Shown here piece after piece: positions 1 to 8,077 of a DNA stretch of 28,175 nt. The translations under genes were made by a program, and so were the position numbers. The stretch is taken from positions 1 to 28,175 of the IMG/VR virus record IMGVR_UViG_3300030430_002488, one strand, 5' to 3'. The stretch's first letter is position 1. Each line of letters starts with the position of its first letter. Below the pieces are notes generated by a model. That model was not told the origin of the DNA and did not search any database. It saw nothing but the letters and a program-made list of their open reading frames with translations. The stretch comes from a virus.

Positions 1-17
1 ACTCAGATCTTCGATAA

Positions 18-35
18 TTTGTACGCGGGTACAAA
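18..35 (+). promoter_or_regulatory. Dyad site 1 (TTTGTAC-GCGG-GTACAAA)
   Basis: Perfect 7+7 inverted repeat with a 4-base spacer, ending two bases before the ATG at 38. It is one of two perfect copies in the window. No clear Shine-Dalgarno lies between it and the start. The binding protein is unknown; operator, promoter element or partition site are all possible. Confidence 0.5.
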
Positions 36-37
36 CG

Positions 38-379
38 ATGACTAATGCCAGAGGCAAATACGCATTTGGTTTTTGCGACAGGACAGGGTTCAGATATCCT
101 CTGGATCAGCTTGTTGATGAATACCAGAATGGCGTAAAGACCGGCCTCAAGGTTGGTTTTGATGTTGTTGACCCTGATCATCCTCAGAACTTTCTGGGTA
201 GGGTCAGGGTCGATGACCCTCAGTCTCTGAGGGAGCCAAGACCGGACACAAATCTTGATGAATCAAGGGTTATCCAATATGGTTTTGCTCCTGTTGGCTT
301 TCCGACAAGAGACTTCTTGCCACAAAGCACACTAGAGGCGGTTACGTCCATTGGGACTGTCACGGTGGTAATATCGTAG
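38..379 (+). CDS. Conserved phage protein, head/neck region
   Basis: A 113-aa protein without signal peptide or membrane segment. I recognise a phage family built around CDRTGFRYPL (near residue 13), DPDHPQN and DPQSLREPRPD; it usually sits between capsid and tail-adaptor genes, which fits the adaptor gene 10 bases downstream. Some relatives, as I recall them, have paired cysteines like a zinc ribbon; this copy keeps only one Cys, so it should not bind zinc that way. The function is unknown; a small head-completion or virion protein is an inference. The reading frame stays open to the left edge of the window, so a start upstream of the ATG at 38 cannot be excluded. The chosen ATG lies right after dyad site 1 and has no strong ribosome site. 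Confidence 0.75.
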   Translation: MTNARGKYAFGFCDRTGFRYPLDQLVDEYQNGVKTGLKVGFDVVDPDHPQNFLGRVRVDDPQSLREPRPDTNLDESRVIQYGFAPVGFPTRDFLPQSTLEAVTSIGTVTVVIS

Positions 380-388
380 GATTTTGAT

Positions 389-1036
389 ATGGCTTTTACG
401 TTTGCAGAATTAAAAACCGCGATACAAAACTACACTGAAAACTCAGAGACAACATTTGTTTCTTCTTTGCCGACCTTTATTAGAGCGGCAGAAGATAGAA
501 TATTTAAACTGGTTGATCTGACATTTTTCAGAAAAAATGTTTCTGCAAGCATGACAGCGTCTAACAAATTCCTGCAACTCCCATCGGATTATCTGTCTTC
601 CTTTTCTATTTCCATTACAAATAGTGGATCTAAAGAATTTCTTTTGCAAAGAGATGTCAATTTCCTGCAAGAGGCCTATCCAAACTCCTCTTCTACAGCG
701 ACACCCAGATATTATGCGTACTTTGATGTCAACAATCTGTTAATAGCTCCAACGCCCGATGCGAACTATTCATCTGATCTTCATTATTATTACAGGCCCC
801 CTTCACTGACAGCGGGTGCCGACAGCGGCACAACATGGTTAAGTGAAAACGCTCCAAATGCACTTCTGTATGGCTCACTATTCGAGGCATATGTGTACAT
901 GAAGGGAGAGGCTGATATGGTTCAGGTATATGAAAAGCAGTTTGTAGAGGCCGTTGAAAGGGTTAAGGATCTTGCCGAAGGTCGAGAAAACTCAGACGCA
1001 TATGAAAGAGGCTTGCCAGATAGGCCGAGAACATAG
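389..1036 (+). CDS. Head-to-tail adaptor protein, SU10-adaptor-like
   Basis: A 215-aa protein matching in length and layout the phage adaptor family typified by phage SU10, which forms the ring between portal and tail. Visible hallmarks are an N-terminal helix ending in the LPTFIRAAEDRIF segment (near residues 27-39), a LQLPSDYL strand, a P-x-YYAY segment, a YYYRPPSL strand and the C-terminal helical block from WLSENAPNALLYGSLFEA onward, with YEKQFVEAVERVK near the end. It follows the 113-aa gene by nine bases and is followed by a small helical gene, as expected between capsid and tail genes. The function is assigned by family resemblance; the family name is fairly secure, its exact place in the ring is inferred. 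Confidence 0.8.
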   Translation: MAFTFAELKTAIQNYTENSETTFVSSLPTFIRAAEDRIFKLVDLTFFRKNVSASMTASNKFLQLPSDYLSSFSISITNSGSKEFLLQRDVNFLQEAYPNSSSTATPRYYAYFDVNNLLIAPTPDANYSSDLHYYYRPPSLTAGADSGTTWLSENAPNALLYGSLFEAYVYMKGEADMVQVYEKQFVEAVERVKDLAEGRENSDAYERGLPDRPRT

Positions 1037-1038
1037 GT

Positions 1039-1329
1039 ATGACCATGCACGGAATACAAATGGCCCCGCCGAAGGTGAACGTAATTACCTCCAGCAACGG
1101 TGGCCTTTCAACAGATCAGATAGTGTCTCTTGCTTTGGACAAGATCATGTATGTATCTGATAACGCTCCTCCTGAAATAAGAGAGCAGGCAATAGCCTTT
1201 CGCTCTAATATGACAAAGGTTCTACTAGAGTACGTTAATTTGGCGCGTAGGGAGGAACGTGCTACCATTTCCGCAGTGTTGGAAAACAACGGTCACTCAG
1301 ATGTGGCTAAAATGATCAGGAGTATATGA
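1039..1329 (+). CDS. Small helical conserved phage protein
   Basis: A 96-aa protein, predicted mostly alpha-helical, with a conserved-looking core SLALDKI, DNAPPEIREQA, FRSNM and a C-terminal helix with HSDVAKMIRSI. Similar small proteins follow the adaptor gene in marine phages, but I know of no experimentally assigned function. A second in-frame ATG at 1045 has a better-placed AGGT upstream and may be the real start. The stop overlaps the next gene. Possible roles are a virion accessory protein or an oligomeric scaffold; neither is shown by the sequence. Confidence 0.7.
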   Translation: MTMHGIQMAPPKVNVITSSNGGLSTDQIVSLALDKIMYVSDNAPPEIREQAIAFRSNMTKVLLEYVNLARREERATISAVLENNGHSDVAKMIRSI

Positions 1330-1790
1330 TGGCCCCAACTCAAGCAATGTGTACGTCTTTCAAAAAAGAGCTTTTGCTAGGCGTTCATAGATTCGGAACA
1401 AACGCAGCAGATACTTTCAAGCTGGCTTTGTACACATCCTCTACAAGCATTGGCGCAAGCACTACTGCATTTACCAGCAGTAATGAAGTAAGTAATAGCG
1501 GTACTTATAGCTCTGGCGGCGGCAGTTTGACAGGCGTTGCTCCTAGTACCAGCGGCACTACCGCTCTCACAGACTTTGCTGATGTGGCGTTTACGAGTGC
1601 AACCATTACTGCCAGAGGGGCGTTGATCTACAACTCCACTCCCAGTGCAAACGATGAAAGCGGCTCCAGCCTGACAAATCCTGCGGTTTGTGTGTTGGAT
1701 TTCAGCAGCGACAAGACCTCTACGTCAGGAACTTTTACTGTTCAGTTCCCAACGGCAGACGCATCAAACGCGATTATCCGTATCGCATAG
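1329..1790 (+). CDS. Conserved phage structural protein (beta-rich)
   Basis: A 153-aa protein rich in Ser, Thr and Gly. The order of motifs is TSFKKELLLGVHRFG near the N-terminus, DTFKLALYTSS, then NEVSNSGTYSSGGGSL, then ATITARGALIYN and finally a GTFTVQFP strand. I recognise this as a very common marine phage virion protein without a proven role; a decoration or fibre-associated beta-sandwich is an inference. Start choice: two consecutive ATGs exist (1326 and 1329). AGGAG at 1318-1322 is six bases from the second and only three from the first, so I take 1329, which also gives the TGATG overlap used elsewhere in this block. Confidence 0.75.
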   Translation: MAPTQAMCTSFKKELLLGVHRFGTNAADTFKLALYTSSTSIGASTTAFTSSNEVSNSGTYSSGGGSLTGVAPSTSGTTALTDFADVAFTSATITARGALIYNSTPSANDESGSSLTNPAVCVLDFSSDKTSTSGTFTVQFPTADASNAIIRIA

Positions 1791-1799
1791 TGGGGTGTT

Positions 1800-3788
1800 A
1801 TGGCCCTTGTACTCGCTGATCGCGTAAAAGAAACGACCACCACTACCGGCACTGGCACATATACTTTGGCCGGTGCCGTTACTGGTTTTGAGTCATTTGC
1901 CACTATTGGCAATACAAACACCACTTATTATTGCTGTACAGACGGCACCGATTTTGAGGTGGGCGTTGGGACATATGCGTCCAGCGGCACTACCCTTGCG
2001 CGTACAACCATCCTGCAATCCAGTAATAGTGATGCCGCCGTCAATTGGTCGGCGGGTACACGCAGTATTTTCTGTACGCAGCCAGCAGAGAAGGCGGTTT
2101 TTCTTGATGGCAACGGCAACGTCGCACTAGGTGGCGACCTCACACTCAGCAACGCTGGTGACGTTACCCTTACTCTTGAGGCGGATACAGACAATGTCAC
2201 AGAAACCGATAACCCAAGCCTTGTACTAAGCCAAGACGGCGGCGGCGCTGTAAGCAAACTTCGCCTTAACAGTGGCAATGACACAATCCTTGAAGCACAT
2301 ACTAATGGCGATTTGCATCTTCAAGACTCCAGTGCCAGAGACTATTTTAAAGGAATTCCTGCTGGCGCAGTCGAACTGTACCACAACAATTCAAAGAAGC
2401 TGGAAACGACCAGTGCGGGCGCAACCGTTACCGGAACTTTAACTTCAGGCGGCGTGTTTTCTAACGGTAGTATATCAGACTCTCAATCTGCTAAAGGCGT
2501 TTACATTGGACTGTCAGGCTCTGGAGACGCACAACTATCTTTGGTCGGTGACAATACAGATGTATCTCCACAAATAGATTTTTCGCATGATGTAAATGTT
2601 GATTACGACGTAAGGCTTATACTGCAGGACAGCGGAAATCGACTAGCGATAGTCTCGCACAACGGTTCTAGCGCCGAAAATATGGCTAGGTTTGTTTCCG
2701 ATGGCGCAGTCGAGCTTTACCACAACAACGTCAAGAAGCTGCAAACGACAGCCGATGGCGTAGACATCATCTCAACGGATGACGGGAGCAGCATTGGTCC
2801 GAAGCTGCATCTTTACCGTAACAGCGCAAGCCCCGCAGATTTTGATGATATGGGTGGGCTTGCCTTCACTGCCAATAACAGCGCCGGTGACCGCCACGAA
2901 TACTCTTTAATTCGTTCAGAAGTCGCTGATGTCACTGATGGCAGTGAAGATGCGTATATCCAGTTTTTTACAAATGTTGGCGGCTCTTCTCTGGAGCATA
3001 TGGCCCTCGCTTTTGGCGGGACAACAATTACTGGGCAGTTGTATTTAAAGGGCAACACTATCCACTCTAACCCGCACATTAAGTTTGAGGGCAGCACTGC
3101 CAACGATCACGAAACTACTTTTAATGTTACCGACCCAACAGCAGATCGCACTATTACCCTGCCTGATGCCACTGGCGAAGTTGTTCTTAAAGACAGCAGC
3201 GACATTGTCACTATTACGTCAACAGATGCTGGTGCAGACGAAAAACCCACTATTAAATTATTCCGTAATAGCTCTAGCCCAGCAGACAGTGACGAAATTG
3301 GTGAAATCGAATTTGTGGGCAAAAATGATGCGGCGGAGGACACCACCTATTTCCGAGTTTTCACAAGCATAGCGGATGTATCTGACGGCACAGAAGACGC
3401 TAGGCTTGAATTTAAAGGTTTAAACGCTGGCAGCGAAACCACCTATCTTCAACTGAAGTTTGGAAAAGTAGTTGTCGCTAGAGACCTTGAGATGGGGACG
3501 GGTCGTAAAATACTTTTTGAAGGTGCCACTTCTAACAACAACGAAACCACGCTGACCGTTGTTGACCCAACAGCAGACCGCACCATCACCTTGCCCGACG
3601 CCACTGGCACGGTCTTGACCACCGGCAACTCTGACACCCCGACTACGACAACTAGCTCATCTGATGCTGACTTTGTTCTTGTCGATGACGGCGGCACGAT
3701 GAAGAAAATCACCCCCGCCAACTTGGGCATCACAGCGGGAGCCGCCTCGACTGACGACGCAACCGCACTAGCAATCGCATTGGGCTAG
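1800..3788 (+). CDS. Large tail-fibre-type structural protein with internal repeats
   Basis: A 662-aa Gly/Ser/Thr/Asp-rich protein. The N-terminal ~100 residues (MALVLADRVKETT, then GFESFATIG and a WSAGTRSIFCTQPAEKAVF segment) form a module I know from marine phage fibre proteins, probably the part that attaches to the tail. The body repeats the motif GAVELYHNN-KKL at about residues 189-204 and 302-317, followed by two ~135-residue copies that each end in DPTADRTITLPDATG (about 326-463 and 475-606). Such alternating strands suggest a trimeric beta-helical shaft. A G-rich ribosome site lies just upstream. The gene is followed four bases later by another repeat-built adhesin. Receptor binding is inferred from type and context. 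Confidence 0.8.
   Translation: MALVLADRVKETTTTTGTGTYTLAGAVTGFESFATIGNTNTTYYCCTDGTDFEVGVGTYASSGTTLARTTILQSSNSDAAVNWSAGTRSIFCTQPAEKAVFLDGNGNVALGGDLTLSNAGDVTLTLEADTDNVTETDNPSLVLSQDGGGAVSKLRLNSGNDTILEAHTNGDLHLQDSSARDYFKGIPAGAVELYHNNSKKLETTSAGATVTGTLTSGGVFSNGSISDSQSAKGVYIGLSGSGDAQLSLVGDNTDVSPQIDFSHDVNVDYDVRLILQDSGNRLAIVSHNGSSAENMARFVSDGAVELYHNNVKKLQTTADGVDIISTDDGSSIGPKLHLYRNSASPADFDDMGGLAFTANNSAGDRHEYSLIRSEVADVTDGSEDAYIQFFTNVGGSSLEHMALAFGGTTITGQLYLKGNTIHSNPHIKFEGSTANDHETTFNVTDPTADRTITLPDATGEVVLKDSSDIVTITSTDAGADEKPTIKLFRNSSSPADSDEIGEIEFVGKNDAAEDTTYFRVFTSIADVSDGTEDARLEFKGLNAGSETTYLQLKFGKVVVARDLEMGTGRKILFEGATSNNNETTLTVVDPTADRTITLPDATGTVLTTGNSDTPTTTTSSSDADFVLVDDGGTMKKITPANLGITAGAASTDDATALAIALG
2775..3617 (+). 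repeat. Two diverged ~135-codon internal repeats
   Basis: Codons for residues 326-463 and 475-606 of the fibre protein are homologous. Each copy contains a KLHLYRNSASPAD or KLFRNSSSPADSD segment, a V-DGSEDA or V-DGTEDA segment, a fibre-like GNTIHSN or GTGRKILFEG strand, and ends in DPTADRTITLPDATG. DNA identity is highest at the ends (for example the CCAACAGCAGA-CGCAC stretch), which suggests an old in-frame duplication. Confidence 0.7.
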
Positions 3789-3791
3789 ACC

Positions 3792-6392
3792 ATGTTCGGT
3801 CACGGCCCGTTTTCCTTCACCGCCTTCTCAGACATAGTTTCGGATGTAACGGTATCTGCAACCGGTGTTGCGGGTACAACTGCCGTTGGCAATGAAACGG
3901 TTTCTGTAGGCACCGGCGTCACCGTATCAGTTGTAGGTAACGCCGCGAGAGGTAATGAAGATCTCGGCGGTGCGCGCCACGCCGAATACTTTGTACCAGA
4001 CGACGCTGGCAATCCAAATATCACAGTCATGGCCTTTGAGGACAGCACGACAGTTTCGGCTGACGGGTCATCTCTTGGCACAATAAGTTCGGCAGGCGGC
4101 ACACTTACTGTCTCCGCATCGAACTACGAAAACAAGATTATATCGGCAGACAAGCCGATTACGTTGCAAAATGCCAACAACGAAACAGTAGGTGTTCCGA
4201 CCTCTTGGGCAGGCACATCTTTCGGCGTACGAAATTTTCGCACTGGCTTAAATCTACAGATGAGAGCCTTGTACGGCACAGCATCTGTGGAGATATTCAA
4301 GGACGGTGTATCGACCACAACCTTGAGTGTTGGCAGCACCTCCACCACAACTCAGTTCTACGCTGACGATACCAGTGACCCGGAATACACGATCTTTTCC
4401 GATATTCCGATTATGCTGTTTAAGAGTGGCGATATTTTTCTTAATACAGATCCCAGATCTGTTTTTCCTGCAACCACAGATTTTCTTTACGGCATTGCAT
4501 CGAGCTTTGCAAACGCGATTTTGGTTGATGGGTACGGTGGAACGGCGCAAACCTTCACGAGATTTGCTAGTGATGGAAGCAGTGTCAGTTCCACGATAAG
4601 CACAATTTCTAGTAGCTTTGTTGGAGGTAACGACTATACCGGGCCAAGTAATAGGTATCAAACAGCTAAAGCCTCTGCGGCATTCAGTAGCGCAGACTCT
4701 GACGGAGGTGAAAAAGCCAGCTTTATACCGGAGGGCTGTTTTGCCCACGAGTTTCGTCTTATCGAAGCGGCAGAGTTTGTATGCTTTATAGGTGCGCCGG
4801 GTACGAATGACCGCAACATTGAGGTTTACAATAGTAGCGGAACGCTCATAGACACCGTTCAACTTGCGACAAGCAATACTGGATCAGACTTCCCGACCAA
4901 GTTCCAGCTTATCTCAAGCACAACCACGGACAGCAATCTAACTGGTAACGCCAAGAGCTACGCGCTCACCGCTGGTATGCGCTTCGTTTCGGAAGTGCCT
5001 GTCGGTGCCATTGTCGAAGACGATAGTGCGGACAATGAAAACAACCTTCTTGGTCTTCGTAACTTTGGCGGCTTTCTCACAGGCACAGCAACTGTTTCGG
5101 CAACAGGGGTAGCCGCCACTTCTGCTGTTGGATCTGTAACAGTACTCGCAACAGCGGATATATCGGTCTCGGCTACAGGGGTAGAAGGAACAGCCACCCT
5201 CGGCAACGAAACAGTCGCTGCTGGTGCTACTGCATCCGCGACAGGTGTTTCTGCTTCTTCTGGTCTTGGTGCAGAGAGCGTGACCGGGGGAGCGGTAGCC
5301 GCGCCCGCAGGTAATCAGGGCGTAGCAAACGCAGGCTCTATGGTTATCTCCGGCACTGCCGTTACAGGGGTATCTGGAATCGCCACTACAAGTGGTCTGG
5401 GTGATGAGTCTGTTGTTGGTACGGCAAACGTATCTGTTCAGGGCGTATCAACCACAGCCACTCTCGGCAACGAAACGGTTTCCATATCTGTTAGCCATGT
5501 CCCGTCCGGCGTAGAGGCAACGGCCTCTGTCGGCAACGAGACGGTGGTTGGCACGGCAACGGTATCTCCGTCTGGCGTAGAAGGAGAATCTACTTTAGGA
5601 GATGAAACCGTAACGGGCGGGGCCATTGCATCCCCATCGGGTGAAGAAGCAACGTCTGCTGTTGGTGATCAAACCATAACTGGCACTGCTGCCGTATCCC
5701 CAACGGGGACAGGGAGTACGGCAACCCTTGGCAACGAAACAGTAACGACTGATGTTGAAGTGTCTGCCACTGGTGTGGATGCAACTGTCACTCTTGGTGA
5801 TCAAACTGTTGAAGTCGCCATAACGGCGCTTCCGGCGGGTCTGTCGGCTACAGGTCAGATAGGAGATGCTTTAGCTGCCGGTGGCGCAATAGTTCAAGAA
5901 GAAGGTCTTGTCGGAACCATCGGTTTTGGTGACGAGCAAGTCACCGGCACAGCAAACGTATCTCCATCCGGTGTGGCCGCAACGTCTGGCCTTGGTGATG
6001 TCACAATCTCAGGAACTGCGAATGTTGCGCCGGGCGCTTCTGGGGCCACAGTCAGTGTTGGCGATGTAACTGTAGCTGTTTCAATAGATGCTGTTGCAAC
6101 AGGGCTGTTAGCTAACGCTCTGATAAACAACGTACAAGACGTTATAGGAACGGCCACCGTCATTCCGGTAGGATTGTCAGTAACGGCTGATCTTGGTAGT
6201 GTAAGGGTGTGGGGTGAGATAATCCCAGATCAAGTTGCTAACTGGAGTGAGATAACCCCCGATCAGAGTGCTAGTTGGAGTGGGGTAACTCCCGATCAAT
6301 CTGCTAGTTGGAGCGAGACAACACCATCTCAAGGTGCCAGTTGGAGTGAAGAAACTCCAAATCAATCTGCTGATTGGAAGGAAGTGGCATAA
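3792..6392 (+). CDS. Long repeat adhesin / fibre-type structural protein
   Basis: An 866-aa protein in three parts. Residues 1-430 begin MFGHGPFSFTAFSDI, carry one copy of the later repeat near residues 20-45 and continue as a beta-rich globular region. Residues 431-808 contain about 17 tandem repeats of ~22 residues with consensus TATVSPSGVEATA then LGNETVTG. Residues 809-866 hold five ~11-residue repeats of the pattern WSEITPDQSAS. The Cys content is very low, and there is no signal peptide. The regular strand-turn pattern suggests an elongated beta-solenoid or stacked-strand rod displayed on the virion; attachment to the host surface is inferred. The start lies four bases after the previous stop with only a weak ribosome site, so translational coupling is likely. 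Confidence 0.8.
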   Translation: MFGHGPFSFTAFSDIVSDVTVSATGVAGTTAVGNETVSVGTGVTVSVVGNAARGNEDLGGARHAEYFVPDDAGNPNITVMAFEDSTTVSADGSSLGTISSAGGTLTVSASNYENKIISADKPITLQNANNETVGVPTSWAGTSFGVRNFRTGLNLQMRALYGTASVEIFKDGVSTTTLSVGSTSTTTQFYADDTSDPEYTIFSDIPIMLFKSGDIFLNTDPRSVFPATTDFLYGIASSFANAILVDGYGGTAQTFTRFASDGSSVSSTISTISSSFVGGNDYTGPSNRYQTAKASAAFSSADSDGGEKASFIPEGCFAHEFRLIEAAEFVCFIGAPGTNDRNIEVYNSSGTLIDTVQLATSNTGSDFPTKFQLISSTTTDSNLTGNAKSYALTAGMRFVSEVPVGAIVEDDSADNENNLLGLRNFGGFLTGTATVSATGVAATSAVGSVTVLATADISVSATGVEGTATLGNETVAAGATASATGVSASSGLGAESVTGGAVAAPAGNQGVANAGSMVISGTAVTGVSGIATTSGLGDESVVGTANVSVQGVSTTATLGNETVSISVSHVPSGVEATASVGNETVVGTATVSPSGVEGESTLGDETVTGGAIASPSGEEATSAVGDQTITGTAAVSPTGTGSTATLGNETVTTDVEVSATGVDATVTLGDQTVEVAITALPAGLSATGQIGDALAAGGAIVQEEGLVGTIGFGDEQVTGTANVSPSGVAATSGLGDVTISGTANVAPGASGATVSVGDVTVAVSIDAVATGLLANALINNVQDVIGTATVIPVGLSVTADLGSVRVWGEIIPDQVANWSEITPDQSASWSGVTPDQSASWSETTPSQGASWSEETPNQSADWKEVA
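5082..6215 (+). repeat. About 17 tandem ~66-bp coding repeats
   Basis: Each unit encodes about 22 residues ending in a Leu-Gly-Asp/Asn-Glu-Thr-Val step followed by a Gly-Thr-Ala-Val-Ser start of the next unit. Units are diverged at the DNA level, so the array is old or under protein-level selection rather than freshly expanded. Units 4, 12 and 16 are the least regular. Confidence 0.75.
6216..6389 (+). repeat. Five Trp-containing ~33-bp C-terminal repeats
   Basis: Codons for five W-S/K-x-x-T-P-x-Q-x-A repeats (for example WSEITPDQSAS) close the 866-aa protein. Trp is rare in the rest of this protein, so this is a distinct C-terminal module, possibly a trimerisation tip or attachment segment. 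WxxI/T-repeats of this kind occur at the ends of other marine phage structural proteins. Confidence 0.7.
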
Positions 6393-6742
6393 TGGCTAAT
6401 ACATTTAAAGTAAAAACAAACGCGGCTATGCCAGCGAGTGCTGGTACGCCACTTACTCTGTATACCGTGCCATCCAGCACAACCACCGTGGTTTTGGGTC
6501 TGATGCTCTGTAACGTACATACAAGTCAGGTAACTGCTGACGTACAGCTTGTTTCCGATACATCTGACACAGAGACCAATGAGACGGTTCTGCTGGTCAA
6601 AGACATTCCGATCCCGGCGGGGTCTTCTGTCGAGCTACTGGCCGGTAACAAGGTTGTCTTGCAGACCACAGATATTTTGAAGATCGACTGTAGTGTCGCC
6701 GCTAAGATCGACGCGGCTCTTAGTATTATGGAGATCACCTGA
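6392..6742 (+). CDS. Small conserved virion protein
   Basis: A 116-aa beta-rich protein beginning MANTFKVKTNAAMPAS, with segments TLYTVPSSTTTVVLGLMLCN, a Val/Asp-rich strand pair and a C-terminal AALSIMEIT. The layout (strand, VPS-T-T turn, hydrophobic strand near residues 28-40) matches a family common beside fibre genes in marine phages; I infer a beta-sandwich virion protein, not an enzyme. The true start is the ATG that overlaps the previous stop (TAATG); an upstream in-frame ATG at 6374 lies inside the preceding gene and has no ribosome site. The gene overlaps the next one by one base (TGATG). Confidence 0.75.
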   Translation: MANTFKVKTNAAMPASAGTPLTLYTVPSSTTTVVLGLMLCNVHTSQVTADVQLVSDTSDTETNETVLLVKDIPIPAGSSVELLAGNKVVLQTTDILKIDCSVAAKIDAALSIMEIT

Positions 6743-7191
6743 TGCCGTTTATTGGCAATCCCATAGCAACACGATTTCAGACGCGGCCAGCTACGCAAGA
6801 GTTTAACGGTAACGGTTCGACCACGACTTTTACCTTGAATCAAACTGTGGCGCAGGAAGACATTATCGTGTCCGTCGATGGCGTCGTGCAGGAAAGCGTG
6901 GATGCGTTCACCGTGCCAGATGGCACAACTCTTACGTTCACAGCAGCACCGTCTAGCGGCACCGGCAATATCTTTGTGATTTACATGGGTGTGGCCGAAA
7001 ATTCTATAACTCCGCCAGATCAGAATAAGGGGACATTCAAGGGCGGTGCAATATTCCGCACCAATGCACAGAGCCTGACCTCTGATGTAACCATTCTTGC
7101 AAGCGAGAACGCAAACGTGACAGGCCCGTTTACTGTAGCCAGTGGCGTGACTCTGACTGTTGAAAGCGGCGGGACATTGGTGACGCTATGA
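6742..7191 (+). CDS. Tail-fibre-type protein with GSTTTFTL domain
   Basis: A 149-aa protein. Residues 1-20 (MPFIGNPIATRF) are a typical short attachment peptide. Residues ~20-90 hold a small beta domain with FNGNGSTTTFTL, then IIVSVDGVVQE, then TLTFTAAPSSGT and NIFVIYMG, widely seen in phage fibres. The C-terminus (~100-149) has the pattern N-Q-L-D-VTI, then EN-N-VTGPFTV and VTLTVESGGTL, which also ends the 152-aa protein encoded at 10116. Fibre or fibre-knob function is inferred from the domain type and from the following array of fibre paralogues. It overlaps the next gene by four bases (ATGA). Confidence 0.78.
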   Translation: MPFIGNPIATRFQTRPATQEFNGNGSTTTFTLNQTVAQEDIIVSVDGVVQESVDAFTVPDGTTLTFTAAPSSGTGNIFVIYMGVAENSITPPDQNKGTFKGGAIFRTNAQSLTSDVTILASENANVTGPFTVASGVTLTVESGGTLVTL

Positions 7192-7577
7192 GTACGTTGA
7201 AGGCAGATACTATTCAAAGTACCGGCGGCGGTGCAGCCACGCTGACTAAGCAACATGCTGCGAAAGCGTGGTGTAATGTAGACGGAACAGCTACGTTTGA
7301 TTCTTCAGATACAGAAATTCGTGACAGCTTTAATGTAGATTCTACAGTGGATAACGGGACTGGAGACGTTACTGTTTCTTTCACTAACAATATGGGCAAT
7401 ACCGGTTATTCTGTTTCTTTGACAGCAAAACAAAACGACAGCACTAATGCGTCAGGTACAGACACACAGCCTGCAAGTTTAGCGCAGGGTAGTTATCGTA
7501 TAATTACGAACGATGCCTCTTTTGCTAAAGCTGATTGTGCATTGAATTTTTCTACAGTGCATGGAGACCTCGCATGA
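7188..7577 (+). CDS. Fibre paralogue A (GDLA family)
   Basis: First of seven paralogues. The 129-aa protein has an N-terminal peptide MSTLKADTIQSTGGGA, a KAWCNVDGTATF segment near residue 28, the family core DSFNVDSTVDNGTGDVTVSF followed by NNMGNTGYS, a variable second half, and the invariant C-terminal GDLA. The family core resembles a small beta-sandwich domain found at the tips of marine phage fibres, so receptor contact by the variable half is a reasonable inference. It overlaps both neighbours by four bases. The last 15 bases before the stop also supply GGAG for the next start. Confidence 0.75.
   Translation: MSTLKADTIQSTGGGAATLTKQHAAKAWCNVDGTATFDSSDTEIRDSFNVDSTVDNGTGDVTVSFTNNMGNTGYSVSLTAKQNDSTNASGTDTQPASLAQGSYRIITNDASFAKADCALNFSTVHGDLA
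7563..7575 (+). repeat. Conserved 3' element, copy 1 (GGAGACCTCGCAT)
   Basis: End of paralogue A. GGAG stands seven bases before the ATG at 7574 of gene B, so it can serve as that gene's ribosome site. Confidence 0.7.
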
Positions 7578-8077
7578 GTACCATTCTTGTAGACACCATC
7601 AACGAGAGGACCAGCGGCAACGGCGTTAGCATTGACGGTCATATCATAAATTACAAGAGGCACTTTTTTTCAGTCACAAGCACTCAACAACAAACATCTG
7701 ACAGTTACTCAGATGTGACGGGCAGTTCTTTTACTTTTACTCCGCTGACATCTGCATCTACGATTTACATGATTTTCTCAGGTAATTGTCGTGGTTTCGC
7801 TCCATCAGGGCAAGACATGATTGCTTATGTTCGCCCTCACTTCAATGGGGCGGCTGGAAACGCTTTTATCTTGCAGGCGGATAATCTAGGAAAACTCGGC
7901 GATACGGTTTTCTTCCCGTTTTTCTTTTGTATAGCACAGCAAATAAACGCTGCGGATCACACAACGTCTGCAATTACGATGAAGTTGCAAATTCGTGCTG
8001 GGTCTACTGGTCAAAACATGGAGTTTGTAGCCAACCAAAGTCATTTAGCGACAGATGTGTTTGAGGTGGCCCCATGA
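7574..8077 (+). CDS. Fibre-type protein B, related N-terminus
   Basis: A 167-aa protein. The N-terminal peptide MSTILVDTINERTSGNGVSI is the same type as the LK-DT-I peptide of the GDLA paralogues, but the body differs: residues ~25-167 form an aromatic-rich beta domain (SSFTFTPLTSASTIYMIFSG, then YVRPHFNG and VFFPFFF) and the protein ends FEVAP, not GDLA. It therefore looks like the same attachment module joined to another tip domain. The start overlaps the stop of paralogue A; an upstream in-frame ATG at 7535 is inside A and lacks a ribosome site. Its own end is not followed by the shared 3' element. Confidence 0.72.
   Translation: MSTILVDTINERTSGNGVSIDGHIINYKRHFFSVTSTQQQTSDSYSDVTGSSFTFTPLTSASTIYMIFSGNCRGFAPSGQDMIAYVRPHFNGAAGNAFILQADNLGKLGDTVFFPFFFCIAQQINAADHTTSAITMKLQIRAGSTGQNMEFVANQSHLATDVFEVAP

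Noticed and set aside
443-670. Many open frames on the minus strand (for example 443-670, 4254-4862, 8215-8790, 22662-23066)
   Set aside because: They lie opposite well-supported plus-strand genes, have Cys/Arg-rich or low-complexity translations and no ribosome sites in context.
954-1160. Plus-strand frame overlapping the adaptor and the 96-aa gene
   Set aside because: It overlaps two recognisable phage genes out of frame and its translation is not protein-like.
1039-1329. 96-aa helical protein as an anti-defence sponge of the Acb2/Tad1 hairpin type
   Set aside because: Only the small helical size is similar; I see none of the sequence features I would need, so function is left open.
3988-4010. 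TTTGTAC half site near 3989 and another near 1426, and GTACAAA half site at 15477
   Set aside because: The opposite arm at four-base spacing does not match; single 7-mers are expected by chance in 28 kb.
6374-6391. Upstream in-frame starts for three genes (6374, 7535, 8841)
   Set aside because: Each lies inside the preceding gene without a ribosome site, while the chosen starts overlap the previous stop and give family-typical N-termini.
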